From: Acidobacteriota bacterium
GTDB taxonomy: Bacteria > Pseudomonadota > Alphaproteobacteria > Caulobacterales > Hyphomonadaceae
DNA: 64,000 nucleotides
Direction of reading: 5' to 3'
Assembly (NCBI GenBank): GCA_016712445.1
Contig: JADJRB010000001.1
Span: forward strand, 1,736,001-1,800,000
Under the pieces are notes generated by a model. The model worked only from the letters and a program-made list of their open reading frames with translations. It was not told the DNA's origin and searched no databases. A program made the translations under genes and the position numbers. This document shows positions 45,653 to 54,828 of this stretch, piece by piece. Numbering within the stretch: position 1 is the stretch's first letter; each line of letters starts with the position of its first letter.

Positions 45653-47017
45653 ATGACCGACAAGCCCTCCCAGCCGGCCGACCCCGAACGCAACCGCCTC
45701 ACCGGCCGCCTCGCGCGCACTGCCAAGGTCGGCGCCAACCTCTCCGGCGCCGGGCTCGCCTTCGCCGCCCAGTCATTGTTTGGCGGCGATGAAGGCGATC
45801 AGCGCATCGCAAAAGCCCTGGCTGCTGCCCTTGGCAAGTCGAAGGGCCCGCTGATGAAAGTCGCGCAGCTCCTGTCCACCGTGCCCGACTTGCTGCCCGC
45901 CGAATACGCGGCCGAGTTCGCACAGCTGCAGGCCGAGGCGCCCGCCATGGGCTGGCCGTTCGTGAAGCGCCGGATGCGGGCCGAGCTGGGGGCGGGCTGG
46001 GAGACCCGGTTCGCAAGCTTCGGCAAGGAGGCCTCTCATGCCGCTTCGCTGGGCCAGGTCCACCGTGCGACGCTGCATGATGGCCGCGATGTCGCCTGCA
46101 AGCTGCAATACCCGGACATGGCCAGCGCGGTGGAGTCCGATGTGAGCCAGCTGCGCACCTTGCTCGGCATGTTCAAGCGCATGGACGGCTCCATCGACCC
46201 TGACGCGATGGTCGACGAGATCACCGACCGGTTGCGCGAGGAACTCGACTATGCGCGCGAGGCGAAGCACATGGCGCTCTACCGGGCCATGCTTGCGGAC
46301 AAGGACTTTGTCACCTGTCCGGCGCCGGTGCCCGAATTGTCCACGGAGCGGTTGCTGACCATGAGCTGGCTCAGCGGTGACAAGCTCGACAAGTTCGAAA
46401 CCGCGCCCCAGGAGACCCGCAACCGGATTGCCGAAATGCTGTTCTGGACCTGGTGGGGACCGATGAACTCCTACGCTGTCATCCACGGCGACCCGCATCT
46501 CGGCAACTATCAGGTCACCGGCGGCGGCACCGGCATCAACCTGCTTGATTTCGGCTGCGTGCGCATCTTTCCGGCGAAGTTCGTCGGCGGCGTGGTCGAT
46601 CTTTACCGCGCCATGCGGAACGATGACTTCGATGCCGCGTATGCTGCCTATGAAACCTGGGGCTTCCAGAACCTGTCGCGCGATCTTGTCGAGGTGCTCA
46701 ACGTCTGGGCGCGCTTCATCTATGGCCCGATCATCGACGACCGCGTTCGCACGGTCGCAGACGGCGTCACCGCCGGTGAATACGGGCGTAAGGAAGCCTT
46801 CCGTGTCCGCCAGCTCCTCAAGGAGAAGGGGCCGGTGAAGATCCCCCGCGAGTTCGTCTTCATGGACCGCGCCGCCATCGGTCTGGGCGCCGCCTATCTG
46901 CGCCTCGGCGCGGAGCTCAATTTCCATCGCCTGTTTGAGGATAGCCTCGACGGGTTCTCGATTGAAGCGGTCGCAGCCCGCCAGGCCGCCGCGCTGAATG
47001 CAGCCGGACTCGCATGA
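45653..47017 (+). CDS. ABC1/UbiB (AarF) family atypical kinase
   Basis: 454 residues. The family signatures are visible: an alanine-rich ASLGQVHRATLHDGRDVACK (nucleotide loop and Lys), LREELDYAREAKHM, and HGDPHLGNYQVTGGG followed by LLDFGCVR (catalytic and metal residues). Such proteins bind ATP and support quinone-lipid metabolism. It lacks the C-terminal membrane helices of UbiB. Start ATG 45653 is chosen; a GTG 33 codons upstream is in frame and no strong ribosome binding site decides. The stop overlaps the PAP2 gene start (ATGA), so the two are coupled. Confidence 0.9.
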   Translation: MTDKPSQPADPERNRLTGRLARTAKVGANLSGAGLAFAAQSLFGGDEGDQRIAKALAAALGKSKGPLMKVAQLLSTVPDLLPAEYAAEFAQLQAEAPAMGWPFVKRRMRAELGAGWETRFASFGKEASHAASLGQVHRATLHDGRDVACKLQYPDMASAVESDVSQLRTLLGMFKRMDGSIDPDAMVDEITDRLREELDYAREAKHMALYRAMLADKDFVTCPAPVPELSTERLLTMSWLSGDKLDKFETAPQETRNRIAEMLFWTWWGPMNSYAVIHGDPHLGNYQVTGGGTGINLLDFGCVRIFPAKFVGGVVDLYRAMRNDDFDAAYAAYETWGFQNLSRDLVEVLNVWARFIYGPIIDDRVRTVADGVTAGEYGRKEAFRVRQLLKEKGPVKIPREFVFMDRAAIGLGAAYLRLGAELNFHRLFEDSLDGFSIEAVAARQAAALNAAGLA

Positions 47018-47721
47018 AGCGCCCGGCCTGGCTTTCGCTCGCTTCGCTGCGCGAAGTCGGCCCGATCGCCTTGCTCGGTGTCATCGCGTTCGGCCTCTGG
47101 GGCTTTGCCAGTATCGCAGATGAGGTGGCCGAGAACGAGACACACGCCTTCGACCATGCCGTGCTGACCTGGCTGCGCCTGCCCGACAATCCGGCAACGC
47201 CGATCGGGCCGGACTGGCTGCTCAATTCGATGATCGATATCACGGCACTCGGCGGCTATACCGTCCTCACGCTGCTGACGCTCGGCGCCGCGATCTACCG
47301 GATCGTCCTCAAGGATTATGTCACGGCGGGTATCGTCGTGGCCGCCGTCGGATCCGGCGCGCTGCTGACCAGCCTGCTGAAGTGGGGGTTCGACCGGGCG
47401 CGGCCGGACCTTGTCGATCATCTCACCCACGCAGCCAGTTCAAGTTTTCCGAGCGGCCATGCCACGCAGGCCGCGATCGCGTTCCTGACGCTGGGTGCGC
47501 TTATGGCGCGGGCGCAGCCGGACCGCCGGATCAAGGCCTTTGTCCTTGGCGGCGCGATCCTGCTCACGCTGCTGGTCGGCATCAGCCGCGTCTATCTCGG
47601 CGTCCACTGGCCGACCGATGTGCTCGCCGGCTGGTGCCTCGGCGCCGCCTGGGCGGCGATATGGTGGTTGGTGCTGCGCCGCATTGGCGCGCCGCAGGTC
47701 AAGTCATCCGGAACCGGATAG
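47014..47721 (+). CDS. PAP2 superfamily membrane phosphatase
   Basis: 235 residues, about five or six membrane segments. The three phosphatase motifs are complete: KWGFDRARP, SFPSGHA and SRVYLGVHWPTD. It should dephosphorylate a lipid such as phosphatidate or undecaprenyl pyrophosphate on the periplasmic side. Overlaps the ABC1 stop by four bases, hinting at a shared lipid or isoprenoid role; its own 3' end overlaps the convergent P450 gene by 23 bases. Confidence 0.93.
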   Translation: MKRPAWLSLASLREVGPIALLGVIAFGLWGFASIADEVAENETHAFDHAVLTWLRLPDNPATPIGPDWLLNSMIDITALGGYTVLTLLTLGAAIYRIVLKDYVTAGIVVAAVGSGALLTSLLKWGFDRARPDLVDHLTHAASSSFPSGHATQAAIAFLTLGALMARAQPDRRIKAFVLGGAILLTLLVGISRVYLGVHWPTDVLAGWCLGAAWAAIWWLVLRRIGAPQVKSSGTG

Positions 47722-48973
47722 GCACTTCCTTCGGGCCGGCGACGAAGTTTGCCTGCGTGCGGCGCGGCGTGCCGTTCAGCTCGACCGATTGAAGGCGCGG
47801 CAGGAGTTCTTCCCACAACACGCGCATCTCCATGCGGCCGAGGTGCTGGCCGAGGCAGACGTGTGCGCCATACCCGAAGGCGACGTGCTTGTTCGGCGAG
47901 CGATCAGCCTTGAAGGAGAACGGATCGTCGAACACCGCTTCATCCCGGTTGCCGGAAGGATAGGACAGGAAAAGCCAGTCATTCTTCCGGATCTTGCGTC
48001 CAGCAACTTCCGTGTCGGCGGTCGCTGTGCGCATGAAGTGCTTCACCGGCGTCTCCCAACGGATCGACTCCTCGATCAGGCTCGGGATCAGAGACGGGTC
48101 GTCCTTCACTTTCCTGAACTCCGCCGGGTTTTCCGCGAGCGCCCAGAGCGTTCCGGCCGTCGTGTTCGATGTGGTGTCATGTCCGGCGGTCGCCGCGATG
48201 ATGTAATAGCTCATCGCTTCCAGATGGCCTAGCGGTTGGCCGTAGACGGCGCCGTTGGCGATGACACTCGCGAGGTCCTCGCGCGGGTTCTTGCGGCGGT
48301 CTTCAGTCATCGCGTTAAAATAGGTCATGAAGTCGAGCACCGTCGCGTTGATCATGTTCAGCGCTTCGGCGGCATCATCCATTTCCTTGCCCGAGCGGTT
48401 CACGTCAGGATCCTGCGTGCCGAACAGCTCCTGCGTCAGCTTCAGCATGCGCGGCTCGTCGGCTGGCGGCACGCCGAGCACTTCCATGATCACGTGCAGC
48501 GGATACAGGAACGCCACGTCGCGTGCGAAGTCGCATTCGGTGCCGTGCGATGCCATCTTGTCGATGAAACCGCGCGCAATCTCGCGGATACGGTCTTCCA
48601 GCTTGCGCAGGTTCTGCGGCATGAACCAAGCCTGCGTCAGCCGGCGATACTGCGCATGGTCCGGATTATCCATCTGAACCAGCGATCGCAGCAGGTTAGG
48701 AGATCCTCCCATCATTTCGCGGACGCGCTTGTCGGATTCGATCGTGGTCAGGGTCGCCGAGCGGTCCTCGTTGTGGAAGAGATCGTTCTGACGCTCGACC
48801 GTGAGGATGTCGGCATGCCGCGAGACCACCCAGAACGGATCGAAGCCTTCGACTTCGGCCACATCGAGCGGTGCATTCTTGCGCAGCCAGGCAAAGGCGG
48901 CGTGCGAGCGGTCCCAGTCAGCATAGGCTTTCGGGTCGATCACATCGCGGGCGATCTCGGCAGGTATGGTCAC
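47699..48973 (-). CDS. Cytochrome P450
   Basis: 424 residues. I-helix TAGHDTTSNTT, E-x-x-R in LIEESIRW, K-helix PVKHFMRTA, and the heme loop FGYGAHVCLGQHL with the ligand Cys. Soluble bacterial class needing a ferredoxin or rubredoxin-type partner. The TPVKH.MRTAT..TE.AG sequence resembles P450s acting on steroids, terpenes or fatty chains. It is divergent from a TetR-rubredoxin operon, so regulator, electron carrier and oxygenase probably work together. Confidence 0.95.
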   Translation of the reverse strand: MTIPAEIARDVIDPKAYADWDRSHAAFAWLRKNAPLDVAEVEGFDPFWVVSRHADILTVERQNDLFHNEDRSATLTTIESDKRVREMMGGSPNLLRSLVQMDNPDHAQYRRLTQAWFMPQNLRKLEDRIREIARGFIDKMASHGTECDFARDVAFLYPLHVIMEVLGVPPADEPRMLKLTQELFGTQDPDVNRSGKEMDDAAEALNMINATVLDFMTYFNAMTEDRRKNPREDLASVIANGAVYGQPLGHLEAMSYYIIAATAGHDTTSNTTAGTLWALAENPAEFRKVKDDPSLIPSLIEESIRWETPVKHFMRTATADTEVAGRKIRKNDWLFLSYPSGNRDEAVFDDPFSFKADRSPNKHVAFGYGAHVCLGQHLGRMEMRVLWEELLPRLQSVELNGTPRRTQANFVAGPKEVPIRFRMT

Positions 48974-49071
48974 GTCAGTCCTCCCAGATGGAGCGGTCCA
49001 TCTTCGGGCCGCTTGCGGAGATCGATACTACAAACTTGCTATACAGCCAACAACTATGTTAGGTGTGCGAC

Positions 49072-49728
49072 ATGACGACCGTAAAGCCTTCCGGTGACAG
49101 CACGGGCGCGCGCCTCACACAGGCCGAACGCCGCGACCGGTCGGAGCGCGAACTCCTGTCGGCGGCGATACAGGTTGTGGCCCAGGAAGGCGTTGCGGCG
49201 GCGACGTTCGAAACGATCGGCAAGCGTGCTGGCTTTTCCCGCGGCCTCGTCACGCAGCGATTCGGGTCGAAGGACGGGCTTATCCGTGCGGTCATCGCTT
49301 ACCTGCACGACTGGCAGACCGAAATCCTGGAAGCGGTGCATGTTGCGGACATGGACGGCCTGACCGCGCTCGTCGCCTTCATCCGCCTGCATTGCGAAAG
49401 CCTGCGCGCATCGCCGGAGGCCGATGCCTATTTCATGCTCCTGTCCGCGTCCGTCGCCGACCGGCAGGACACGCGGCCTGCCTTTGCGGAATCGCACGAA
49501 GTCGAGCGTGTCCTCATTCGCGGCTTCATCGAACGGGGACAGGCGAGCGGCCACATCCGGGCGGCCGTCGACGCGGACGCCGAAGCGCTGATGACGGGCT
49601 GCAGCCTGCTCGGGCTGCGCATGCAGTGCCTGATCGATCCCGGCTTCGATCCGGGCCCCGTCCGCGACGCGCTGGTCGAGTCGCTACGCGAACACCTCTC
49701 CACCACGACACGGAAGACGGCCCGATGA
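49072..49728 (+). CDS. TetR family transcriptional regulator
   Basis: 218 residues. HTH: RSERELLSAAIQVVAQEG, AATFETIGKRAGFSRG and LVTQRFGSKDGLIRAVIAY. The C-terminal ligand domain is unique. It probably represses the divergent P450 gene and its own rubredoxin operon through the 98-base gap between starts. ATG 49072 chosen; a GTG three codons earlier is in frame. Its stop overlaps the rubredoxin start by four bases. Confidence 0.93.
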   Translation: MTTVKPSGDSTGARLTQAERRDRSERELLSAAIQVVAQEGVAAATFETIGKRAGFSRGLVTQRFGSKDGLIRAVIAYLHDWQTEILEAVHVADMDGLTALVAFIRLHCESLRASPEADAYFMLLSASVADRQDTRPAFAESHEVERVLIRGFIERGQASGHIRAAVDADAEALMTGCSLLGLRMQCLIDPGFDPGPVRDALVESLREHLSTTTRKTAR

Positions 49729-49901
49729 GCGATCCCTACAAGACCTGGCAATGCAGGACCTGTGGCTACATTTACGAAGAGGAACATGGCGACCCGAACG
49801 AAGGCCTCGCGCCCGGTACGCGCTGGGCTGACATCCCGGACACCTGGATCTGTCCGCTCTGCGGCACGCCGAAGGCCGAGTTCGACATGATCGAAATCTG
49901 A
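49725..49901 (+). CDS. Rubredoxin
   Basis: 58 residues. Two C-x-x-C-G knuckles, WQCRTCGYIY and WICPLCGTPK, bind one iron; GDPNEGLAPGTRWADIPDTW between them is the rubredoxin hallmark. A one-electron carrier, often paired with alkane hydroxylases. Translationally coupled to the TetR gene and next to the P450, so it may serve as that enzyme's electron donor, an uncommon arrangement that would need a rubredoxin reductase from elsewhere. Confidence 0.96.
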   Translation: MSDPYKTWQCRTCGYIYEEEHGDPNEGLAPGTRWADIPDTWICPLCGTPKAEFDMIEI

Positions 49902-49983
49902 CGCGCAGGCGGCCTTTGCGATTGTCGGCGCCTGCCTCGTCCTGTTGAATGGCGCAAACCAGAAAAACCGCAGGAGGAAGCCC

Positions 49984-50856
49984 ATGCCCGTCAATCCCGC
50001 CGCCGTCGGATCTAAAGGAACGCCCCGCAAGTGGGCCTGGGATTCGCGCGACGCGCTCCTCTATGCGCTCGGCGTGGGCTGCGGCGTGGCCGACCCCGTC
50101 GGATCGGAGCTCGAATTCACGACCGAGAACACGATGGGCGTCGACCAGAAAGTCCTGCCGACCTTCTGCGTGCTGTCCAGCTTCAATGCCGATGGCGGCA
50201 AGAGCGCCGTGTCGAATGCCGGCACCTACGATCCGCGCATGCTGGTCCACGGCGAGCAGGGACTGCGTCTGCACCGGCCCATTCCGGTCGCCGGCGAAAT
50301 CTCGCTCGTCGATGAGATCACCGGCATCTACGACAAGGGCAAGGGCGCGGTGATCGCGACCAAGGCAGAGGCGACCCTCGTGGCGGATGGCAAGCCGTTG
50401 TTCGAGCTGACCTCGGCGGTGTTCATCACGGGTGAGGGCGGTTTCGGCGGAGACCGCGGCCCGTCCGCCAAAACCAACGAGGCGCCGGCACGCGAGCCGG
50501 ACGTGTCGGTCACCTACCAGACCCGGCCAGACCAGGCGCTGCTCTACCGTTTGAGCGGCGACCGCAATCCCCTCCATTCGGACAAGCAATTCTCCGATGT
50601 CGGAGGATTCCCGAGGCCGATCCTGCACGGGCTGTGTACCTATGGCTTCACGGGCCGCGCCTTGCTATCGGCGCTGTGCGGCAATGAGCCCGCGCGCTTC
50701 AAGGCAATGGAAGGCCGCTTTTCGTCGCCAGTGCTGCCGGGCGAAGTGCTGACGATCCGCGTCTGGAAGGACGGCGCAGGCAAGGCGATCTTCCAGACCG
50801 TCGCGGGCGACGGACGCATCGTGCTGAACAATGGCGGGGTCGAGTACGCTGCTTGA
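49984..50856 (+). CDS. MaoC-type enoyl-CoA hydratase 2
   Basis: 290 residues, two hot-dog domains as in eukaryotic hydratase 2. The active site is YRLSGDRNPLHSD followed by FPRPILHGLCTYG, with catalytic Asp and His. It hydrates trans-2-enoyl-CoA to (R)-3-hydroxyacyl-CoA. GGAGGAAG upstream of ATG 49984. Its place behind rubredoxin and P450 suggests breakdown of an oxidised side chain or fatty chain. Confidence 0.92.
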   Translation: MPVNPAAVGSKGTPRKWAWDSRDALLYALGVGCGVADPVGSELEFTTENTMGVDQKVLPTFCVLSSFNADGGKSAVSNAGTYDPRMLVHGEQGLRLHRPIPVAGEISLVDEITGIYDKGKGAVIATKAEATLVADGKPLFELTSAVFITGEGGFGGDRGPSAKTNEAPAREPDVSVTYQTRPDQALLYRLSGDRNPLHSDKQFSDVGGFPRPILHGLCTYGFTGRALLSALCGNEPARFKAMEGRFSSPVLPGEVLTIRVWKDGAGKAIFQTVAGDGRIVLNNGGVEYAA

Positions 50857-50868
50857 GGCGCCGGGCGC

Positions 50869-51648
50869 CTAGCGTGTGACGCGCCGGCAGGTTCCGCTGT
50901 CGGTCTCGCAGTCCATCCGGTCAACATCGATCAGGTCGCCGAACGGGTTCAGCGTCGACGGGTCGTCGACCTTCAGGGTTAGCGCATAGGCCGCGCCGAT
51001 ATTGTCGGCGCTGCGGAACCAGGACAGCGAGGTGCCGGCGCACAGCGTCTTTGACTCGCCGGGCTGCAGGGACAGCGAAGAGACGCCGGGCGCGGTGGCT
51101 ACCCATTTGCCCTTCGCGTCGTGCAGCGTCATGAAGAAGCGCAGCTTGCGGTTCGACGCATTGCGCGCCTCGGCGCAGGCTTCGAGGTGATGCGTGCCGT
51201 TCAGCCCGGCGCTGACTGTCTGCGTCACGGCGCCGAACTGGCCCTCGGTAACGCCGCGCGGATAGAGCATCGAACCGAACCGGGAATTCACCGCCCGATA
51301 GTAGGTGTAAGCCGCCATCTCGCAGGCCGCGTGCTTGCCGCTTGCCGAAGCCTTGTCATAGTGGGCGTCGCAGGCCTCGCGCATGTCGGCCAGGAAGTCG
51401 GCGTCGCACACGCCCTGGTCGAGGGCCCCGGAGCGGTAACAGGCGTCGTGGAACTTGCAGGCGTCAAGGAACGGGCCGTCCGGCACGATCACGTCCAGCA
51501 GGTCGCGCCCGCCGCAGGCGTCCAGCGCTTCCCGCGCGCCCAGTACCGAGGCGGAAACCACCGCGTTGTCGCGCGCCCGGACCTGGGCCGAGGCGGTTGC
51601 GGCAAGCAGGCCGGCAGCGAATAGCGTAGCGATGAGTCCCCGGATCAT
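50869..51648 (-). CDS. Exported phospholipase A2-like protein
   Basis: 259 residues with a signal peptide (LIATLFAAGLLAATASAQ). Residues about 40-100 carry CGG, then DACKFHDACYRSG and CDADFLADMREACD: the C-x-x-H-D-x-C-Y active site and the Asp-bearing helix of phospholipase A2. The glycine-rich calcium loop is hard to find (VPDGPF), so calcium dependence is uncertain. A C-terminal domain (about 140-259) looks beta-rich with two Cys pairs. Secreted or periplasmic; prokaryotic members of this fold are few. Confidence 0.75.
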   Translation of the reverse strand: MIRGLIATLFAAGLLAATASAQVRARDNAVVSASVLGAREALDACGGRDLLDVIVPDGPFLDACKFHDACYRSGALDQGVCDADFLADMREACDAHYDKASASGKHAACEMAAYTYYRAVNSRFGSMLYPRGVTEGQFGAVTQTVSAGLNGTHHLEACAEARNASNRKLRFFMTLHDAKGKWVATAPGVSSLSLQPGESKTLCAGTSLSWFRSADNIGAAYALTLKVDDPSTLNPFGDLIDVDRMDCETDSGTCRRVTR

Positions 51649-51730
51649 GGCGACAATGCTTCGCGATCTCAGATGGCAAATTCAAGGCATCCCTTGCAGT
51701 CTGCCTGCGGACGGGTTTATCCCGCCCGGC

Positions 51731-52207
51731 ATGACCGATGATTTCAACCGATACCAAACCACCGAACTGCCGCCCGGCTATACCCAACTCGCCTGGCACC
51801 GCGGCTTCGGCCGCCAGATTGGCCCCCTGTTCGAGAAGCGCGAGAACGGCCGCCTGACCCGCGCCTTCCGGGTCGAGGAGTATCACACCAATGGCATGCT
51901 CAACGCGCATGGCGGCATGCTGATGACCTTCGCCGACATGGCCTGGGGCGGCGCCGTCGAGAATGACGAGGACACCTGGTGGGTCACCGTCCGCCTCCTG
52001 TGCGACTTCCTCGCCGGCGCCCCGCTCGGCAGTTTCGTCGAGGGCGACGGGGTCGTGGTCGGCCAGCAGGACGATGTCATCACCGTCGAAGGCCGTATCT
52101 GGACCGGCGACAAGACGATCATGCGCGGCACCGGCATCTTCAAGATCATCCCGCGCCGCGACGGCGCCCCGATGCGCGAAGCGGCAGCCGCGAAGGCGAA
52201 GGCCTAG
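51731..52207 (+). CDS. PaaI-type hot-dog thioesterase
   Basis: 158 residues, one hot-dog domain. EYHTNGMLNAHGGMLMTFADMAWGG is the central helix with the N-x-H-G-G-M pattern (active-site Asn/His and Asp) of acyl-CoA thioesterases; LLCDFLAGAPLGSFVEGDGVV is the following strand pair. It may hydrolyse short or aromatic acyl-CoA. Divergent from the phospholipase-like gene with about 80 bases between starts. Confidence 0.85.
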   Translation: MTDDFNRYQTTELPPGYTQLAWHRGFGRQIGPLFEKRENGRLTRAFRVEEYHTNGMLNAHGGMLMTFADMAWGGAVENDEDTWWVTVRLLCDFLAGAPLGSFVEGDGVVVGQQDDVITVEGRIWTGDKTIMRGTGIFKIIPRRDGAPMREAAAAKAKA

Positions 52208-52212
52208 GGACT

Positions 52213-52342
52213 TCCCCCTCCGTCCGCTTCGCGGACACCTCCCCCGTAAACGGGGGAGGATGACGAGGCATCAAGCCCCCCTTATCCTCCACCGCGAAGC
52301 GGGGGAGGTGGCAGGCCGCAAAGCGGACTGACGGAGGGGGGC
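52213..52342. repeat. Mosaic palindromic intergenic repeat
   Basis: CCCCCTCCGTC (52215 on) against GACGGAGGGGG (about 52330-52340), with inner GTCCGC/GCGGAC and CCTCCCCCG-TAAA-CGGGGGAGG hairpins, filling the gap between two convergent genes. Same class as the elements at 22.4 and 25.5 kb in placement though not in sequence. Confidence 0.7.
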
Positions 52343-53392
52343 TCAGCCCAGCGGCGCTTTCTCTTGCCCGCCGGTCTTCCACAGCGAGAACAGGATCGCG
52401 CCGCCGAGCAGGGCAACCGTCAGGATCAGCGACCATTGCGGCTCAAGGTAGGGCACGACGTGCAGTTCCTTGTAGAGCAGGAAGTTCCAGAAGATCTTGA
52501 GGCCGATCAGCACCAGCACGAGCGACAGGCCGTACTTCAGGTACTTGAACCGCTCCACGGCCGCCGACAGCATGAAATACATCGAGCGAAGGCCGAGGAT
52601 CGCGAAGATGTTCGACGTGTAGACGATGAACGGATCACGGGTGACGGCAAAGATTGCAGGCACAGAGTCGACCGCAAAGATGATGTCGACGGCTTCCACC
52701 ATGAGCAGGCACAGGAACAACGGCGTCGCCCAGACCACGGCCTTGCCGGTAACCGGGTGCGGCTTGCGGACCAGGAAATTGTGGTTCTCGATCGTGTCGG
52801 TCACCCGCATCCGCTTGCGCAGGAATTTCAGCACCGCATTGTCGTTGAGATCCATCTCGTCGTCATCGCCGCCGCCCGAGAGCAGCATCTTGCCGCCGGT
52901 AAACACGAGGAAGGCCGCGAAGAAATACAGCACCCAGGTGAACTCGTTCACCACCGCAGCGCCCAGCGAGATGAAAATGCCCCGGAAGACGATCGCGCCA
53001 AGGATGCCCCAGAACAGCACCCGGTGCTGGTACTCGCGGGGCACCGCGAAGAACGTGAACACGAGACCGATGACGAAGATGTTGTCGAAGGCCAGCGCCG
53101 TCTCGAGCAGGTAGCCGGTGGCGAATTGCACTGTCGCCTGAAGGTTCAGGTTTTCAGGGTCGTTGTAGAATGCAGGGTCAGGCTCATAAGCGAAGTAGAT
53201 GTAGGCGCCAAAGGCCACGGCCAGCGAGGCAAAGCAGGCCCACATGATGGCGCTTTTCGCCGGCGAGACGACCGCGTCCTTGCGGTTCAGAAGGCCAAGG
53301 TCGACCCAGAGAAGGGCGCAGATCAGTGAAAGAAAAGCCAGCCATAGCCAAAGGGGTTGGCCGGCATACGCAACCGTCAGGAATTCAGGCAT
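52343..53392 (-). CDS. TerC family membrane protein (Alx-like)
   Basis: 349 residues, about nine membrane segments. ETALAFDNIFVIGLVF and MVEAVDIIFAVDSVPAIFAV hold the paired acidic residues (D-N-I-F and D-S-V-P) that mark TerC/Alx proteins, which export manganese or load it on secreted enzymes. ATG 53392 gives the normal N-terminus. I looked upstream for a yybP-ykoY manganese riboswitch and did not find its conserved elements. Confidence 0.93.
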   Translation of the reverse strand: MPEFLTVAYAGQPLWLWLAFLSLICALLWVDLGLLNRKDAVVSPAKSAIMWACFASLAVAFGAYIYFAYEPDPAFYNDPENLNLQATVQFATGYLLETALAFDNIFVIGLVFTFFAVPREYQHRVLFWGILGAIVFRGIFISLGAAVVNEFTWVLYFFAAFLVFTGGKMLLSGGGDDDEMDLNDNAVLKFLRKRMRVTDTIENHNFLVRKPHPVTGKAVVWATPLFLCLLMVEAVDIIFAVDSVPAIFAVTRDPFIVYTSNIFAILGLRSMYFMLSAAVERFKYLKYGLSLVLVLIGLKIFWNFLLYKELHVVPYLEPQWSLILTVALLGGAILFSLWKTGGQEKAPLG

Positions 53393-53529
53393 GGGTTCGC
53401 AGGTGTCCGGAAAGGCGCGCCGCGTCAGCGCAATATCCGTGAGGGATCCGACATCATACCTGCCGCCGCAGGTACCAGAGGGGCCCGGTTCCAAGTGCGC
53501 CTCGGAAGATAGGCTTGCCCCCGGCGGCG

Positions 53530-54828
53530 TCAAGCACCCGGGGGCAGGGCGAGGCGAACAAGTCCCGCGATCGCGCAGGTCAGGATCACGGCCAGGATGT
53601 TGGCCTTGAAGCGGATCAGCGCGATGGCGGCGGCGGTCGCAATGGCTGCCGCCAGCAGGTCAAGCGTCACAAGCTCTGGCAGCATGATGGACCCGCCGCC
53701 GGGAAGGTGCATTGCGCCTTGTTCCCGGAAAAGCACGGCGAACCCGAACACCAGCGCGATCTTGGCGATGATCCCGAACACGGCGGCCGTGATCGCCGAC
53801 AACATGCCCGCCGCGAACCGGCTGCGGCGCAGGGTTTCGGAGAATGGCGCGCCCGCGAAAATCCAGACAAACGAGGGGGCGAAGGTGCACCAGCTCGCCA
53901 TCAGCGCGGCCAGCGCCGCGAGCCCGAGCCCGCCGCCTTCGGCTTGCCAACCAGCCATGAAGCCAACGAACTGGTTGACCAGCACCAGGGGCCCCGGCGT
54001 TGTCTCGGCAAGTCCCAGCCCGTCGATCATCTGCGGCGCCGTCAGCCAGCCCTCCGCTTCTACGGCCTGTTGCTGCAGATAGGCCAGCACCGTGTAGGCG
54101 CCCCCGAAAGTGACCAGCGCCAGTTTCGAGAACAGGATGCCCACGCGGGTCAGGACATGGTCCGGCCCGAGCAGGGCGAACGCGGCCAGCACCGGCGCGG
54201 CCCAGACGGCCGCCCAACCGAGTGCCGTGGCGAAAGCACGTCCGGCTTTGGGCGCGGCGCCAGTCGCCTCCGACGCCGGCCTGATCGGCGCGCCGAAACT
54301 CCGTGCAAGGCCAATCGCGGCCGCCGCGGCGATCACCAGTGGAAACGGCAGCGCGAACAGGAACAGGGCGAAGAAAGCCAGCAGCGCCAGCGCCACATCG
54401 CCGGGCGTCTTCAGCGCCCGCTTGCCGACCTTCCAAAGCGCCTCGAGGATGAAACCGATCACGGCCGCCTTGATGCCGTAAAACAGCGCGCTGACGATCG
54501 GCGTGGTGCCGAGCGTCGCATAGAGCCAAGTCAGCCCGAACACGACCAGCGCCCCCGGCAGAACGAACAGCGCTCCGGCAATCACGCCGCCGCGCACGCC
54601 GTGCAGCCGCCAGCCGGCATAGGTCGCCAGTTGCTGCGCTTCCGGCCCCGGCAGCAGCATGCAGTAATTGAGAGCGTGCAGGTATTCCGCCTCGCTGAGC
54701 CACTTCTTCTCGTCGACGAAGATGCGGTGCATCAGCGCGATCTGTCCGGCGGGCCCGCCGAAGCCGAGGCATCCGATCCGGAAGCTGGCGGCAGTAAGCT
54801 CGCGCAAGGAAGGGGCGGGGGTCGTCAT
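53530..54828 (-). CDS. chrA: Chromate transporter ChrA, long (two-domain) form
   Basis: 432 residues, two homologous CHR domains. FRIGCLGFGGPAGQIALM opens the first and LALVTFGGAYTVLAYLQQQA the second; each has G-F-G-G or F-G-G motifs followed by ALLPGP-like (MLLPGPEAQQLATYAGW) or TTPGPLVLVNQFVGFM motifs. About ten membrane segments. It exports chromate as an antiporter; family members without chromate resistance also exist. Divergent from the his leader; no chrB regulator is visible. Confidence 0.92.
   Translation of the reverse strand: MTTPAPSLRELTAASFRIGCLGFGGPAGQIALMHRIFVDEKKWLSEAEYLHALNYCMLLPGPEAQQLATYAGWRLHGVRGGVIAGALFVLPGALVVFGLTWLYATLGTTPIVSALFYGIKAAVIGFILEALWKVGKRALKTPGDVALALLAFFALFLFALPFPLVIAAAAAIGLARSFGAPIRPASEATGAAPKAGRAFATALGWAAVWAAPVLAAFALLGPDHVLTRVGILFSKLALVTFGGAYTVLAYLQQQAVEAEGWLTAPQMIDGLGLAETTPGPLVLVNQFVGFMAGWQAEGGGLGLAALAALMASWCTFAPSFVWIFAGAPFSETLRRSRFAAGMLSAITAAVFGIIAKIALVFGFAVLFREQGAMHLPGGGSIMLPELVTLDLLAAAIATAAAIALIRFKANILAVILTCAIAGLVRLALPPGA

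Noticed and set aside
53393..53529. yybP-ykoY manganese riboswitch ahead of terC
   Set aside because: The conserved GGGGAGUAGC-type segments are not present in the 137-base upstream region.
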